This document shows, one piece after another, positions 54,988-62,791 of a DNA stretch of 64,000 nucleotides (positions are counted from its first letter, which is position 1; the number at the start of each line of letters is the position of its first letter). The DNA comes from Clostridiales bacterium (lineage in GTDB: Bacteria > Bacillota > Clostridia > Saccharofermentanales > Saccharofermentanaceae): positions 62,001 through 126,000 of the forward strand of contig JAGAXM010000002.1 of assembly GCA_017940895.1 (NCBI GenBank), written 5' to 3'. The notes beneath the pieces are model-generated. The model saw only the letters and a program-made list of their open reading frames with translations. It was not told where the DNA came from and ran no database searches. The position numbers were made by a program, and so were the translations under genes.

Positions 54988-55949
54988 ACAGAGAAGACGG
55001 AATCTTTAAGGCTTCGTGCGGCGGCGGTAACGAGATAGCTTACAGCTGGTGCAAGCCGGATGATATCGATGTAAATGAGCCTAAGGGAGTGATCCAGATC
55101 TGCCACGGCATGGCGGATCACTTCTCAAGATATATGCAGATGGCGGAGTACCTGACCGGGCAGGGATTCATCGTCGGCGGCATGGATATGATGGGTCACG
55201 GAGCTACTTTTCAGCTTAATGCCGAGCGCGAGATGCCCAAGGGGTATTTTGGTGACGCGCCTGATTCTGCGATGTGCATCTTAAAGGACGAGATGGAGTT
55301 TCACAGACTTACAAAGGAAAGATTCGGGGAGACTCTCCCGTATTTCCTTTACGGTCACAGCATGGGCTCGTTCGTTGCGCGTAATCTTTACATTACGCCT
55401 GAGTACAGCAGGGAGTTCGAAGCGTTTATCTTCGCATCTACGATGGGTCCGAATCCGGCTGCGGGTGCGGGGCTTACTCTTACCAATATGATGAAGGTCT
55501 TCGGACGTAAAAGAGCACCGGGCAAGCTTGTAAACAAGATTGCTTTCGGCGCGTACAACAAGAAGATCCCGAATCCCAAGACGGACTACGACTGGGTTAC
55601 TTCCGATGAGGCTGAAGTAGAGAAATACATGCAGGATGATCTCGCGGGATTCCTGTTTACCAATAAGGGCTTCGCGGATCTTTTTACGCTCGTTATGCGC
55701 ATGCAGAAGAAGGATGCTTACGATAACGTCCCTCTCGATAAGCCGGTCATGCTTACATACGGCGAGGACGACCCCGTAGGCGATTACGGCAAGGGCGTGC
55801 GTCAGGTCATCGAGATATTAAGATCGAAGGGCGTTAAAGTCACGGAAAGAAACTACGGACACTACCGCCACGAGATTCAGAACGAGAGTGTCAGATTCGA
55901 TTACTTCCGTGATATAGGTAATTTCTTTCTGGGAGCAGTAAATGATTGA
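54984..55949 (+). CDS. Alpha/beta hydrolase, monoacylglycerol-lipase-like
   Basis: 321 aa, no signal peptide. Oxyanion-hole segment QICHGMADHFSRY, nucleophile elbow YGHSMGS (Ser126), acid in LTYGEDDPVGDY and catalytic His in YGHYRHEI fit the serine aminopeptidase S33 / lysophospholipase group. Coupled by ATGA to the GH94 gene and overlapping by 8 bases the thioesterase gene, so it may share a transcript with them, but no common pathway is evident. Confidence 0.87.
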   Translation: MNREDGIFKASCGGGNEIAYSWCKPDDIDVNEPKGVIQICHGMADHFSRYMQMAEYLTGQGFIVGGMDMMGHGATFQLNAEREMPKGYFGDAPDSAMCILKDEMEFHRLTKERFGETLPYFLYGHSMGSFVARNLYITPEYSREFEAFIFASTMGPNPAAGAGLTLTNMMKVFGRKRAPGKLVNKIAFGAYNKKIPNPKTDYDWVTSDEAEVEKYMQDDLAGFLFTNKGFADLFTLVMRMQKKDAYDNVPLDKPVMLTYGEDDPVGDYGKGVRQVIEILRSKGVKVTERNYGHYRHEIQNESVRFDYFRDIGNFFLGAVND

Positions 55950-56373
55950 GATAAAACCATACGAGCACACAGTTCAGTACTACGAGACGGACCAGATGAA
56001 GGTCGCGCATCACAGCAATTACATCAGGTGGTTCGAGGAGGCGAGGATAGACTTTTTCGAGCAGATCGGCCTGGGGTACAAGGAGTGCGAGCAGCAGGGC
56101 GTTATGAGCCCCGTTACGTCTGTTTCCGCAAGGTACAAGACGAGCGCGGAATTCTATGACACCGTCGTAGTTAATCTGCACTTCGCGAAATACACCGGAG
56201 TGAGGCTTTACATAGAATATGTGATCACGGATAAGGCTACGGGAGTGGTTCGTTGCACCGGTCAGAGCGAGCACTGCTTCGTCTCTTCCGAAGGCAAGAT
56301 CGTATCGGTGGCAAGAAGCTATCCCGAGATGGATGCGAAGATCCGTGAGTATGTGGAGGAACAATATGACTGA
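55942..56373 (+). CDS. Acyl-CoA thioesterase, hot-dog fold (YbgC/FadM type)
   Basis: 143 aa. The YYETDQMKVAHHSNYIRWFE start is the 4HBT signature (catalytic Asp followed by the HHxNY loop). Single hot-dog domain of normal length, ending at the trxB overlap. Hydrolyses acyl-CoA or aryl-CoA; exact acyl group unknown. Overlaps its neighbours on both sides by 8 bases. Confidence 0.88.
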   Translation: MIEIKPYEHTVQYYETDQMKVAHHSNYIRWFEEARIDFFEQIGLGYKECEQQGVMSPVTSVSARYKTSAEFYDTVVVNLHFAKYTGVRLYIEYVITDKATGVVRCTGQSEHCFVSSEGKIVSVARSYPEMDAKIREYVEEQYD

Positions 56374-57277
56374 TGTAGCTATCATTGGTGCAGGTACTGC
56401 GGGTCTTACCGCAGCAGTCTACGCAAGACGTGCGGGGGCATCCGTTACGATATTCGAGGGCGAGGCTCCCGGCGGACAGATAATCAACACACCCGAGATC
56501 GATAATTTTCCGGGGCTTCCGGGCGTGTCCGGATATGAGTATGCGAATAAGCTTTTCGAACAGGCGCAGGCGTTCGGGGCGGAGTTTGTTTTCGATAAGG
56601 TAAAGAAGGTCGAGGGCAGCCTCGAGGAAGGCTTTGTGCTTACGACCGAGTACGGCACCGTATGCGAGGCGAAGACGATAATAATCGCGAGCGGAGTCAA
56701 GCGCCGCGAAATGGGTCTTGCAGGAGAGCAGGAGTATACCGGCAGAGGCATCTCATACTGCGCGACATGTGACGGAGCGTTCTTCAAGGGTAAGACCGCG
56801 GCTGTGTTCGGAGGCGGCAATACCGCTGTCGAGGATGCGGCTTATCTCGCGAATATTTGCAAGAAGGTTTACATCATCCACAGACGTAACGAATTCCGTG
56901 CGAATAAGGCTTTGGTGGATGAGATGCTTGCGCACGACAATGTGGAGACGAAACTGTCGTTTACCGTGTCTGCGATACACGGAGACGATAAGCTTACCGG
57001 TGTGACGCTGACATCTGTCGACGGACATGATGAGGAGCTTCCTACGGATGCTCTGTTCGTGGCGATCGGTCTGATCCCCGAGAACGGCGTGTTCCTGCAG
57101 CTGGTCGATCTTGATGACGCGGGGTATGTCATTGCCGACGAGACGTGCGAGACATCGACCCCCGGTGTGTTCGCGGCGGGAGACTGCCGTACCAAAGATG
57201 TGCGTCAGCTGGTTACCGCTGCCGCTGACGGTGCTGTCGCTGCCGTTGCCGCTTCGAGGTTGAGCCGCGGCGGGTAA
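56366..57277 (+). CDS. trxB: Thioredoxin reductase
   Basis: 303 aa from ATG 56366. FAD site VAIIGAGTAGLTAAVYARRA at the start, redox-active Cys132-Ala-Thr-Cys135, NADPH site AVFGGGNTAVEDA, and the C-terminal FAD motif TPGVFAAGDCRTK. Normal length; reduces thioredoxin with NADPH. The CxxC spacing and surrounding SYCATCDGAFF are fully conserved. A terminator follows at 57324. Confidence 0.95.
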   Translation: MTDVAIIGAGTAGLTAAVYARRAGASVTIFEGEAPGGQIINTPEIDNFPGLPGVSGYEYANKLFEQAQAFGAEFVFDKVKKVEGSLEEGFVLTTEYGTVCEAKTIIIASGVKRREMGLAGEQEYTGRGISYCATCDGAFFKGKTAAVFGGGNTAVEDAAYLANICKKVYIIHRRNEFRANKALVDEMLAHDNVETKLSFTVSAIHGDDKLTGVTLTSVDGHDEELPTDALFVAIGLIPENGVFLQLVDLDDAGYVIADETCETSTPGVFAAGDCRTKDVRQLVTAAADGAVAAVAASRLSRGG

Positions 57278-57323
57278 GGTCTATTACCTTTTAAGGAATT
57301 TTTAATTATTTGTCTTTTATCAT

Positions 57324-57361
57324 AATAACGCGTTCTGTAAAGGGCGCGTTATTTTGTTTTT
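57324..57361 (+). terminator. Rho-independent terminator after trxB
   Basis: Stem AATAACGCG / CGCGTTATT (57324-57332 with 57345-57353), 12-base loop, TTTGTTTTT tail. Confidence 0.8.
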
Positions 57362-57405
57362 CCAGGGAATTAAGGGGGATCCGGTTTATGGGGAAAGGAT
57401 AACTA

Positions 57406-57738
57406 TTATTTCTTCAAACCCTCTGCATATGAGATTAGACGTGACAGAAAATGTTTGTCTTCTTTTGCTTGGCTGACCAACAAAAACAGTTCGGGATCTG
57501 TCTCTGAGGATATGGTAATCGTCGCGGCCGATCTGTCGTCGGTTATTCCATAAAGATAATCGGGTGAGGTGTTGAATGTCTTTGCAATGTAATAGACAGT
57601 CTGATACGAGGGCGTTCGCTCGCCCTTTTCATAGCGGCCGTACCCCATGGCAGACATGTTAAGCCTGTTTGCTGCTTCAGCTCTTGTTATCCCAAGTTCC
57701 GTGCGAAGTTCGATGAGTCGTTCGGGTATGAATTCCAT
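57406..57738 (-). CDS. XRE-family transcriptional regulator (second paralogue)
   Basis: 110 aa from the ATG at 57738 (AGGAGG four bases upstream). The helix-turn-helix ITRAEAANRLNMSAMGYGRY matches the first XRE protein in position and style (TRAEAANRLN versus KREAAKRIN), and both have a tail reading xxPxLFxLVxxAK/C. The start region faces the divergent unknown gene, with two palindromic sites between them. Probably controls itself and the unknown gene. Confidence 0.85.
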   Translation of the reverse strand: MEFIPERLIELRTELGITRAEAANRLNMSAMGYGRYEKGERTPSYQTVYYIAKTFNTSPDYLYGITDDRSAATITISSETDPELFLLVSQAKEDKHFLSRLISYAEGLKK

Positions 57739-57758
57739 ACGTCCTCCTATGTTGACGA

Positions 57759-57799
57759 ATAACCGATGGTTATATAAAATGTTGGTAATCATTGGTTAT
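57759..57799. promoter_or_regulatory. Two palindromic operator-like sites of the second XRE regulator
   Basis: ATAACC-GAT-GGTTAT (57759-57773) is a perfect 6-3-6 palindrome; GTAATC-ATT-GGTTAT (57785-57799) is a copy with a degenerate left half, 26 bp away. The form is close to the ATNCC-N3-GGNAT sites next to the first XRE gene. Confidence 0.6.
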
Positions 57800-57843
57800 T
57801 ATAAAGCTGTTGCTGTGTATTTGCAACGGTAAGGGGGAAGATA

Positions 57844-58521
57844 ATGCGGCTAAGAATATATGACGAAGAAATCAATGTAGTAATCGATGCGCTTGATTTC
57901 TACTCGAGGATCTGGACAGGACAGTATAGAAATATCTTATTTGAATCGCGAGGATTGAAGAAGTGTGGTCAATTGGAGAAAAGTGAGGATGAGATCGTAT
58001 CGCGTCTTATGTTTCTTCGAAGAATTCTTTTACCGGGATTAGAAGGATACGGATTCAGCGGCAGTTATGGGATATTCTCGGACGAGAGAGATATCCGAGC
58101 CGGTATCGCTTACGATTTGCAGCAGGAGATGAGGAATAAGCGGGCTTACTTCGAGCATCCTCAAGGGGGATATACAGTTGATTTCCATGATCCTTTGCCA
58201 TGCGATGATGATCCGTGTCCTTTCCCAAGAGCTTACTGCAGGACTGAGGATGGAAAGACTGCGCTGTATGTCGATGCTGTTGATCGTCAAGTGCAGATAA
58301 TCCTCGATTCTCTTTATGTTCAGAAAGCATTTGTTGCAGGACGGTTCTGTGAGATGTTCTCGTTTTTTACGAATGACAGACCTGCGCTTTCAATTGTCGA
58401 TGAGATTGAGGAAATATATTCGAAGATCCCTGATAGGGACTGTGTTATGATCCGCTCTGTACAGATTGATAGTGTTATCGACAGCATTAAATCCCAGCTC
58501 GATTACGACGATGCTGCATGA
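57844..58521 (+). CDS. Unknown soluble protein beside XRE and HicAB
   Basis: 225 aa, not recognised. No signal peptide or membrane helix. Mixed alpha/beta with a Cys/Pro-rich acidic loop at about residues 115-135 (DPLPCDDDPCPFPRAYCRT), three Cys that could bind metal. Good ribosome site (AAGGGGGAAG) before the ATG. It sits between a divergent XRE regulator and the HicAB promoter, a typical position for cargo of a small defence or toxin-antitoxin cluster. Function unknown. Confidence 0.7.
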   Translation: MRLRIYDEEINVVIDALDFYSRIWTGQYRNILFESRGLKKCGQLEKSEDEIVSRLMFLRRILLPGLEGYGFSGSYGIFSDERDIRAGIAYDLQQEMRNKRAYFEHPQGGYTVDFHDPLPCDDDPCPFPRAYCRTEDGKTALYVDAVDRQVQIILDSLYVQKAFVAGRFCEMFSFFTNDRPALSIVDEIEEIYSKIPDRDCVMIRSVQIDSVIDSIKSQLDYDDAA

Positions 58522-58523
58522 AA

Positions 58524-58552
58524 TTGAATGACACCATATATGGTGTTATACT
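58524..58552 (+). promoter_or_regulatory. hicA promoter with palindromic operator in the spacer
   Basis: TTGAAT (58524-58529), 17-bp spacer, TATACT (58547-58552). The spacer holds the perfect 16-bp palindrome ACACCATATATGGTGT (58531-58546). A repressor bound there would block RNA polymerase; HicB, which has a DNA-binding tail, is the obvious candidate. Confidence 0.75.
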
Positions 58553-58574
58553 TAAATAGAATAGGCGGTGGCTT

Positions 58575-58829
58575 ATGTCGCAATTTGATAAACTGATAAG
58601 GCGAATAAAGAAGCTTGATAAGAGCTTGAGATTTGACGAATTAAAGAGGGTTCTGGAGTACTATGGGTACGAGTCTTCAAATCCTGCAAGCGGAAGCAGT
58701 CACTATACTTTCAGAAAAGCAGGTAAACCGAAGATAACGATACCCAAGCATGCGTCGATAAAGGTTGTATATGTACGAGCAGTAAAAGCGATAGTTGAAG
58801 GCGAGGAAAACGAGAATGAAGAATCTTGA
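58575..58829 (+). CDS. hicA: HicA mRNA-interferase toxin
   Basis: 84 aa. Double-stranded-RNA-binding-like fold with the family core GSSHYTFRKAGKPKITIPKH: the His of SSH-Y-T-F is the catalytic residue and ITIPKH the closing strand. A basic N-terminus (RRIKKLDKSLRFDELKRVL) fits RNA binding. It cleaves mRNA when free of HicB. It overlaps hicB by 14 bases, and its acidic C-terminal tail (EGEENENEES) is extended compared with many HicA proteins. Confidence 0.9.
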   Translation: MSQFDKLIRRIKKLDKSLRFDELKRVLEYYGYESSNPASGSSHYTFRKAGKPKITIPKHASIKVVYVRAVKAIVEGEENENEES

Positions 58830-59196
58830 ATATTATATGTCGCTTCCTTACAGGATGGAGGTAGTTCCCGATATTGAAGAGGGCGGGTATATGGCTTCGT
58901 TTCCGGAACTTCCAGGTTGTTTAACTTGTGCAGATACAATGGAAGAACTGATCGTAAATGCACAAGATGCAAAAAAGGCTTGGCTTGAAGCGTCTCTTGC
59001 AGATGGCGATATCATTCCGGAGCCGATTGTGGGAGAAGATATCCGAGAGTATTCCGGTCAGTTTAAGATTAGGATGCCTAAGAGCCTTCATCGTTCGTTA
59101 TCTCTTCGTGCTAAGGCCGAAGGGATCAGCATGAATCAGTATTGCATATATTTACTTTCAAAAGGAGACTCGGCAAACATATCCCGACCGACGTGA
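58816..59196 (+). CDS. hicB: HicB antitoxin with ribbon-helix-helix tail
   Basis: 126 aa from ATG 58816 (GAGGAAAA upstream). The N-terminal partial RNase-H-like domain (VVPDIEEGGYMASFPELPGC, then LIVNAQDAKKAWLEAS) is typical HicB and neutralises HicA. The C-terminal FKIRMPKSLHRSLSLRAKAEGISMNQYCIY is an Arc-type ribbon-helix-helix DNA-binding domain, fitting the palindrome at the hicA promoter. Confidence 0.92.
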   Translation: MKNLEYYMSLPYRMEVVPDIEEGGYMASFPELPGCLTCADTMEELIVNAQDAKKAWLEASLADGDIIPEPIVGEDIREYSGQFKIRMPKSLHRSLSLRAKAEGISMNQYCIYLLSKGDSANISRPT

Positions 59197-59294
59197 AGTA
59201 GAGTTGAGCGTATCATATTCCCCGCGGTTTTATATTTAAAAGAAAAGATGGTATTATATCGGTCGTGCTAAACTTTTCGCGGAGGCAAAAGCAA

Positions 59295-60530
59295 ATGTAT
59301 AAGAATGTTTTCGATACGCTTGAAGAGAGAGGATACTTCTCCCAGGCTACACATAAGGAAGAGATCTACGACTTGTTGAGCAAGCCCGGTGTCAGCTTCT
59401 ATATCGGCTTCGACCCCACGGCGGATTCGCTTCATGTAGGACATTTCGTGCAGATGATGGTAATGAGCCACATGCAGCAGGCAGGTCACAGACCGATCGC
59501 TCTCATGGGCGGCGGTACTGCCATGATCGGCGATCCTTCCGGAAGATCCGATATGCGTCAGATGATGACGGTCGAGACTATCGACCACAACGTAGAGTGC
59601 TTCAAGAAGCAGATGGGTACTGTCGTTGACTTCTCTGACGGTAAGGCCATCATCGTAAACAACGCCGACTGGCTTCGTAACTTGAACTACATCGAGTTCT
59701 TAAGAGAGATCGGAACACACTTCTCCGTAAATAAGATGCTTACAGCCGAATGCTACAAGGCGCGTCTTGAGAAGGGACTTTCCTTCCTCGAGTTCAACTA
59801 CATGCTCATGCAGGGCTACGACTTCTACTATCTGCACGAGAAGTACGGATGTAACCTCGAGTTCGGAGGCGATGACCAATGGTCCAACATCCTTGCGGGC
59901 ATGGAGCTCGTAAGAAGAAAGAAGGGCGATTCCGTTTACGGTCTCACATTCACTCTCCTTACTAACAGCGAGGGTAAGAAGATGGGTAAGACAGCCAAGG
60001 GCGCTGTATGGCTCGACGCGAACAAGACACCCGTTTATGACTTCTACCAGTACTGGAGAAATGTCGATGACGCTGACGTCATCAAGTGCATGAAGCTTCT
60101 GACGTTCCTGCCCATGGAAGAGATCAACGAGTACGCGAAGCTCACCGACTCAGCCATCAACGAGGCTAAGAAGAGACTTGCTTACGAAGTAACTGCGATC
60201 ATCCACGGCAAGGAGCAGGCTGACATCGCCAAGAAGACTGCTGAGGATCTCTTCGAGAACAAGGGCGGTAAGTCTGACGACATGAAGACAACCGAGATTC
60301 CTTCCGCTTCCTTGGCCGAGGGCGTTGACCTTGCGCAGGTGCTCGTGGAGGCGGGCGTATTCAAGTCCAACGGCGAGTGCAGAAGAATGATCGACCAGAA
60401 GGGCGTTTACCTTAATGACGTTGTGGTTGCAGACAAGTTCTACAAGCTCACCGAAAAGGACTTCGACAAGGACGGCGAAGCTATCGCGCGTAAGGGTAAA
60501 AAAGTTTATCACAGACTTAAAATAGTTTGA
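59295..60530 (+). CDS. tyrS: Tyrosyl-tRNA synthetase
   Basis: 411 aa from ATG 59295 (GGAGG 10 bases upstream). Class I motifs: [13 protein letters not shown] (HIGH box, HVGH) and KMGKTAKG (KMSKS box). Tyrosine pocket [13 protein letters not shown] and GGDDQWSN conserved. A C-terminal S4 RNA-binding domain ([20 protein letters not shown]) is present. Charges tRNA-Tyr. No T-box leader fits in the 98-base upstream gap. KMGKT variants are common in bacterial TyrRS. Confidence 0.96.
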   Translation: MYKNVFDTLEERGYFSQATHKEEIYDLLSKPGVSFYIGFDPTADSLHVGHFVQMMVMSHMQQAGHRPIALMGGGTAMIGDPSGRSDMRQMMTVETIDHNVECFKKQMGTVVDFSDGKAIIVNNADWLRNLNYIEFLREIGTHFSVNKMLTAECYKARLEKGLSFLEFNYMLMQGYDFYYLHEKYGCNLEFGGDDQWSNILAGMELVRRKKGDSVYGLTFTLLTNSEGKKMGKTAKGAVWLDANKTPVYDFYQYWRNVDDADVIKCMKLLTFLPMEEINEYAKLTDSAINEAKKRLAYEVTAIIHGKEQADIAKKTAEDLFENKGGKSDDMKTTEIPSASLAEGVDLAQVLVEAGVFKSNGECRRMIDQKGVYLNDVVVADKFYKLTEKDFDKDGEAIARKGKKVYHRLKIV

Positions 60531-60557
60531 TAAATGTGGTATTATGATTAAGTCTGT
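60511..60557. repeat. Inverted repeat across the tyrS stop
   Basis: ACAGACTTAA (60511-60520) and TTAAGTCTGT (60548-60557), perfect 10-bp arms with 27 bases between. Not GC-rich and no T run, so an operator or processing site is more likely than a terminator. Confidence 0.4.
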
Positions 60558-60609
60558 ATGTTAAACAATAGTTGTTTGACGCCAAATTCTTAAAGGAAGG
60601 TATAGAACT

Positions 60610-61137
60610 ATGAAGACGATGAAGAAGGTTATCTCGGTAGCTCTTCTCGGCGCAATGGCATTTTCTATTGCCGGCTGCGGAAAGAACTATCAGGTAGTTT
60701 CCAAGAAGGACTTCACCAATGCTCTCGAGGATGTATGTGACCTTGATGAGGACGATTGGTATGACTACACAACATACTATTCACACTCCGAGCACGACAT
60801 CGACTGCTACGACGGTGACTTCCACTACGAGTGGATCCAGTTCGACAGCAATTCTCACGCTATGGATTTCTTCGAGGATCATTTCTATGATGATTACGAG
60901 GATATGATGGATGATAAGGACTTCGACGGAAGAACATCCAGCAGACTCACAGATTCTGAAGGTTACATCCTCCTGAACGGTGAGAGCCACAGCAGCGATT
61001 TCTATGATGACGACCTCTACGGCGGTATCTTCTGCAAGGAAGACGTAGTAGTTATCGTTCTCGTAAGAAGCGACAGAGACAGAGATATTGAGACCGTTAA
61101 CGAGTTCTTGAGCGCTATCGGTTATCCTCATCCCTGA
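60610..61137 (+). CDS. Acidic lipoprotein, first of a tandem pair
   Basis: 175 aa. Lipobox SIAGC at residues about 19-23 after a short basic/hydrophobic signal, so the mature protein is lipid-anchored outside the membrane. The mature part is very acidic (DLDEDDWYDY, DHFYDDYEDMMDDKDFDG) and shares with the next gene the blocks DYEDMMDDKDFDGRT, GYILLNGE and an (A/S)AxGxPxP end. Function unknown; clustered Asp suggests cation binding. Ribosome site AAAGGAAGG. Confidence 0.85.
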   Translation: MKTMKKVISVALLGAMAFSIAGCGKNYQVVSKKDFTNALEDVCDLDEDDWYDYTTYYSHSEHDIDCYDGDFHYEWIQFDSNSHAMDFFEDHFYDDYEDMMDDKDFDGRTSSRLTDSEGYILLNGESHSSDFYDDDLYGGIFCKEDVVVIVLVRSDRDRDIETVNEFLSAIGYPHP

Positions 61138-61162
61138 TTGAATCGTTAGAATGAGTTACATG

Positions 61163-61191
61163 AGGACCGCTTATTATTAAGCGGTCCTTTC
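61163..61191 (+). terminator. Terminator between the two lipoprotein genes
   Basis: Stem AGGACCGCTTA / TAAGCGGTCCT (61163-61173 with 61178-61188), TTAT loop, tail TTC. A short T run makes partial readthrough likely. Confidence 0.7.
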
Positions 61192-61211
61192 TATAAGGAA
61201 AGGAGCCAACT

Positions 61212-61715
61212 ATGAAGAATACCAAGAAGATCATTGCAGCAACACTCGTAGGCGCCATGCTGCTGCCTCTCGCAGGCTGTGCCAAGAAGATCGAGCACAT
61301 CAGAGCAGGTGAGTTCAAGGATGCCATCGAAGAGGTATTCGATGATGACGATTACACCTCTTACGGCGATATGATCGTAGTAATGGATGACGATTACGCT
61401 ATCGTTTTCTCACAGTACGATGATGAGGACGATGCCCTCGATGCATGGGAAGATACAGTTGATGACTATGAGGATATGATGGATGATAAGGACTTCGACG
61501 GAAGAACACGTCTGGTCAACCGCGATACTTACGGTTATATCCTTCTTAACGGCGAATGCGATGACAGAGACTTCTACCAGGGAAGAAGCTACATGTACGG
61601 CGGTATCTACTATGTAGAGGATGAGCTCTTCGCGATCGTTACTGTTGATGACGACAACGGTGCAAGAGATGACATCAATACGATCCTCCGCGCACTCGGA
61701 CTTCCCCGTCCCTGA
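61212..61715 (+). CDS. Acidic lipoprotein, second of a tandem pair
   Basis: 167 aa. Lipobox PLAGC (about 19-23). Paralogue of the preceding lipoprotein: the same 15-residue block DYEDMMDDKDFDGRT is almost identical even at DNA level, pointing to recent duplication or gene conversion. Other parts have diverged, including loss of the Tyr/His-rich stretch near residues 50-65 of the first copy. AAGGAAAGGAG upstream of ATG. Function unknown. Confidence 0.85.
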   Translation: MKNTKKIIAATLVGAMLLPLAGCAKKIEHIRAGEFKDAIEEVFDDDDYTSYGDMIVVMDDDYAIVFSQYDDEDDALDAWEDTVDDYEDMMDDKDFDGRTRLVNRDTYGYILLNGECDDRDFYQGRSYMYGGIYYVEDELFAIVTVDDDNGARDDINTILRALGLPRP

Positions 61716-61741
61716 TCGGATCTTATAAATTGATCTTGCTT

Positions 61742-61769
61742 AGGACCATTCTGATGAATGGTCCTTTTT
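61742..61769 (+). terminator. Rho-independent terminator after the second lipoprotein
   Basis: Stem AGGACCATTC / GAATGGTCCT (61742-61751 with 61756-61765), TGAT loop, TTTTT. Confidence 0.9.
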
Positions 61770-61786
61770 ATTGCCCACATAGTATA

Positions 61787-61815
61787 TTTACAAACGAATG
61801 TTTGCCTGCTAGAAT
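61787..61815 (+). promoter_or_regulatory. Promoter only 6 bases from the DUF4130-like start codon
   Basis: TTTACA (61787-61792), 17-bp spacer, TAGAAT (61811-61815 plus the preceding T at 61810). Transcription would start at or next to the ATG at 61822, giving a leaderless mRNA; no ribosome site is visible. Confidence 0.5.
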
Positions 61816-61821
61816 GATGCC

Positions 61822-62565
61822 ATGCCGCACGTGATACATGACTTTACATACGACGGGACGTTCGAAGGGCTGCTGTCGGTATATATCAAATGCATTGCCA
61901 TGAAGGTCAGACCTCTTGATATAAGACCGGATTTTATGGTGAACGGTAAGCCTTACGAGGAGAGGTATCTGTTCGTCCGGACGAATGCTCCTCAGGCTGA
62001 CAGACTTTACCGGTACATCGGGCAGTGTGCATCTGCCGAGATCCAGCAGATGATGATCGACTGCTTTCTGACAAGTCTGCCGCGGATGGAGACAGACTTA
62101 TATGAACTTGTGAGCCGCGCGATAAGATTCGGTGCGTGTATATCCGAAGACTATGAAGATGAGACGATGAAACGCATCCAGATGGCGATAAGAGATCTTT
62201 ACCGCGAGTCGCAGACTTTGGTGCAGGCGATGGATTGGCGCCGGGAGGGCAGGGTAGCAGTTACTTCCATCAATCCCCGTAACTGTGTTCTTCCGCTTAT
62301 AAAGAACCGCATACTGAATGATCCCGGCTACGACGATATCCTCGCTTACGACAGGCGTCATTTCCTGATCCTCATGAGAAACGGCAGCGAGAATGACATC
62401 ATAGACATAAGACACCTTCCGGTGCCTGACGTAAGAGATGCTCATGAGGTATATGAGGCTTTCTGGCCGTATGTGACAGGTGAGATGAATGTGACAGGCA
62501 GGGTCACCGGAAAGGATCAAATCCGCGACGCGGACAGCCTCGATCCGCTGTGGCGCATCGCATAA
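61822..62565 (+). CDS. DUF4130-like protein (TIGR03915-type, DNA metabolism)
   Basis: 247 aa. N-terminal DFTYDGTFEGLLSVYIKCI is the family opening; further matches are RRHFLILMRNGSENDIIDIR-like and the final AFWPYVTGEM. In most genomes this protein is paired with a radical-SAM partner and predicted to act in DNA modification or repair; no such gene is adjacent here. Soluble, no metal motif visible. The conserved opening starts at residue 8, so a downstream start is excluded despite the lack of a ribosome site. Confidence 0.7.
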   Translation: MPHVIHDFTYDGTFEGLLSVYIKCIAMKVRPLDIRPDFMVNGKPYEERYLFVRTNAPQADRLYRYIGQCASAEIQQMMIDCFLTSLPRMETDLYELVSRAIRFGACISEDYEDETMKRIQMAIRDLYRESQTLVQAMDWRREGRVAVTSINPRNCVLPLIKNRILNDPGYDDILAYDRRHFLILMRNGSENDIIDIRHLPVPDVRDAHEVYEAFWPYVTGEMNVTGRVTGKDQIRDADSLDPLWRIA

Positions 62566-62640
62566 GTTTTTACGGGGAAGCGTTGTGCTCCCCCCCCTTT
62601 TTTCGATTATTTGGGAAAATGTGCAAAAAGAGGGAATAAA

Positions 62641-62778
62641 AATTGCACCAAATCGCCGTCTGACAGATTTGGTGCAATTATTTGCGATAATCTTGCACCA
62701 AAATTCAAAAATCTTATTTTGGTGCATAAATCAGCCTCAAAAGTTGCACCAAATTAATTAATTCTCAAAATGGTGCAA
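62641..62778. repeat. Array of three inverted repeats with common arms
   Basis: Unit 1: AATTGCACCAAAT / ATTTGGTGCAATT (62641-62653, 62667-62679). Unit 2: TGCACCAAAAT / ATTTTGGTGCA (62694-62704, 62716-62726). Unit 3: TTGCACCA / TGGTGCAA (62744-62751, 62771-62778). Loops of 13, 11 and 19 bases are unrelated. It lies in the gap between two convergent genes. Not a CRISPR: the spacing is too short and the arms invert. Confidence 0.75.
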
Positions 62779-62791
62779 AAACCTATGCCGA

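Noticed and set aside
59197..59294. T-box riboswitch before tyrS
   Set aside because: The gap is under 100 bases and contains neither a specifier stem nor a T-box sequence.
62641..62778. CRISPR array
   Set aside because: Only three units, arms are inverted, and loops of 11-19 bases are too short for spacers; no cas genes.
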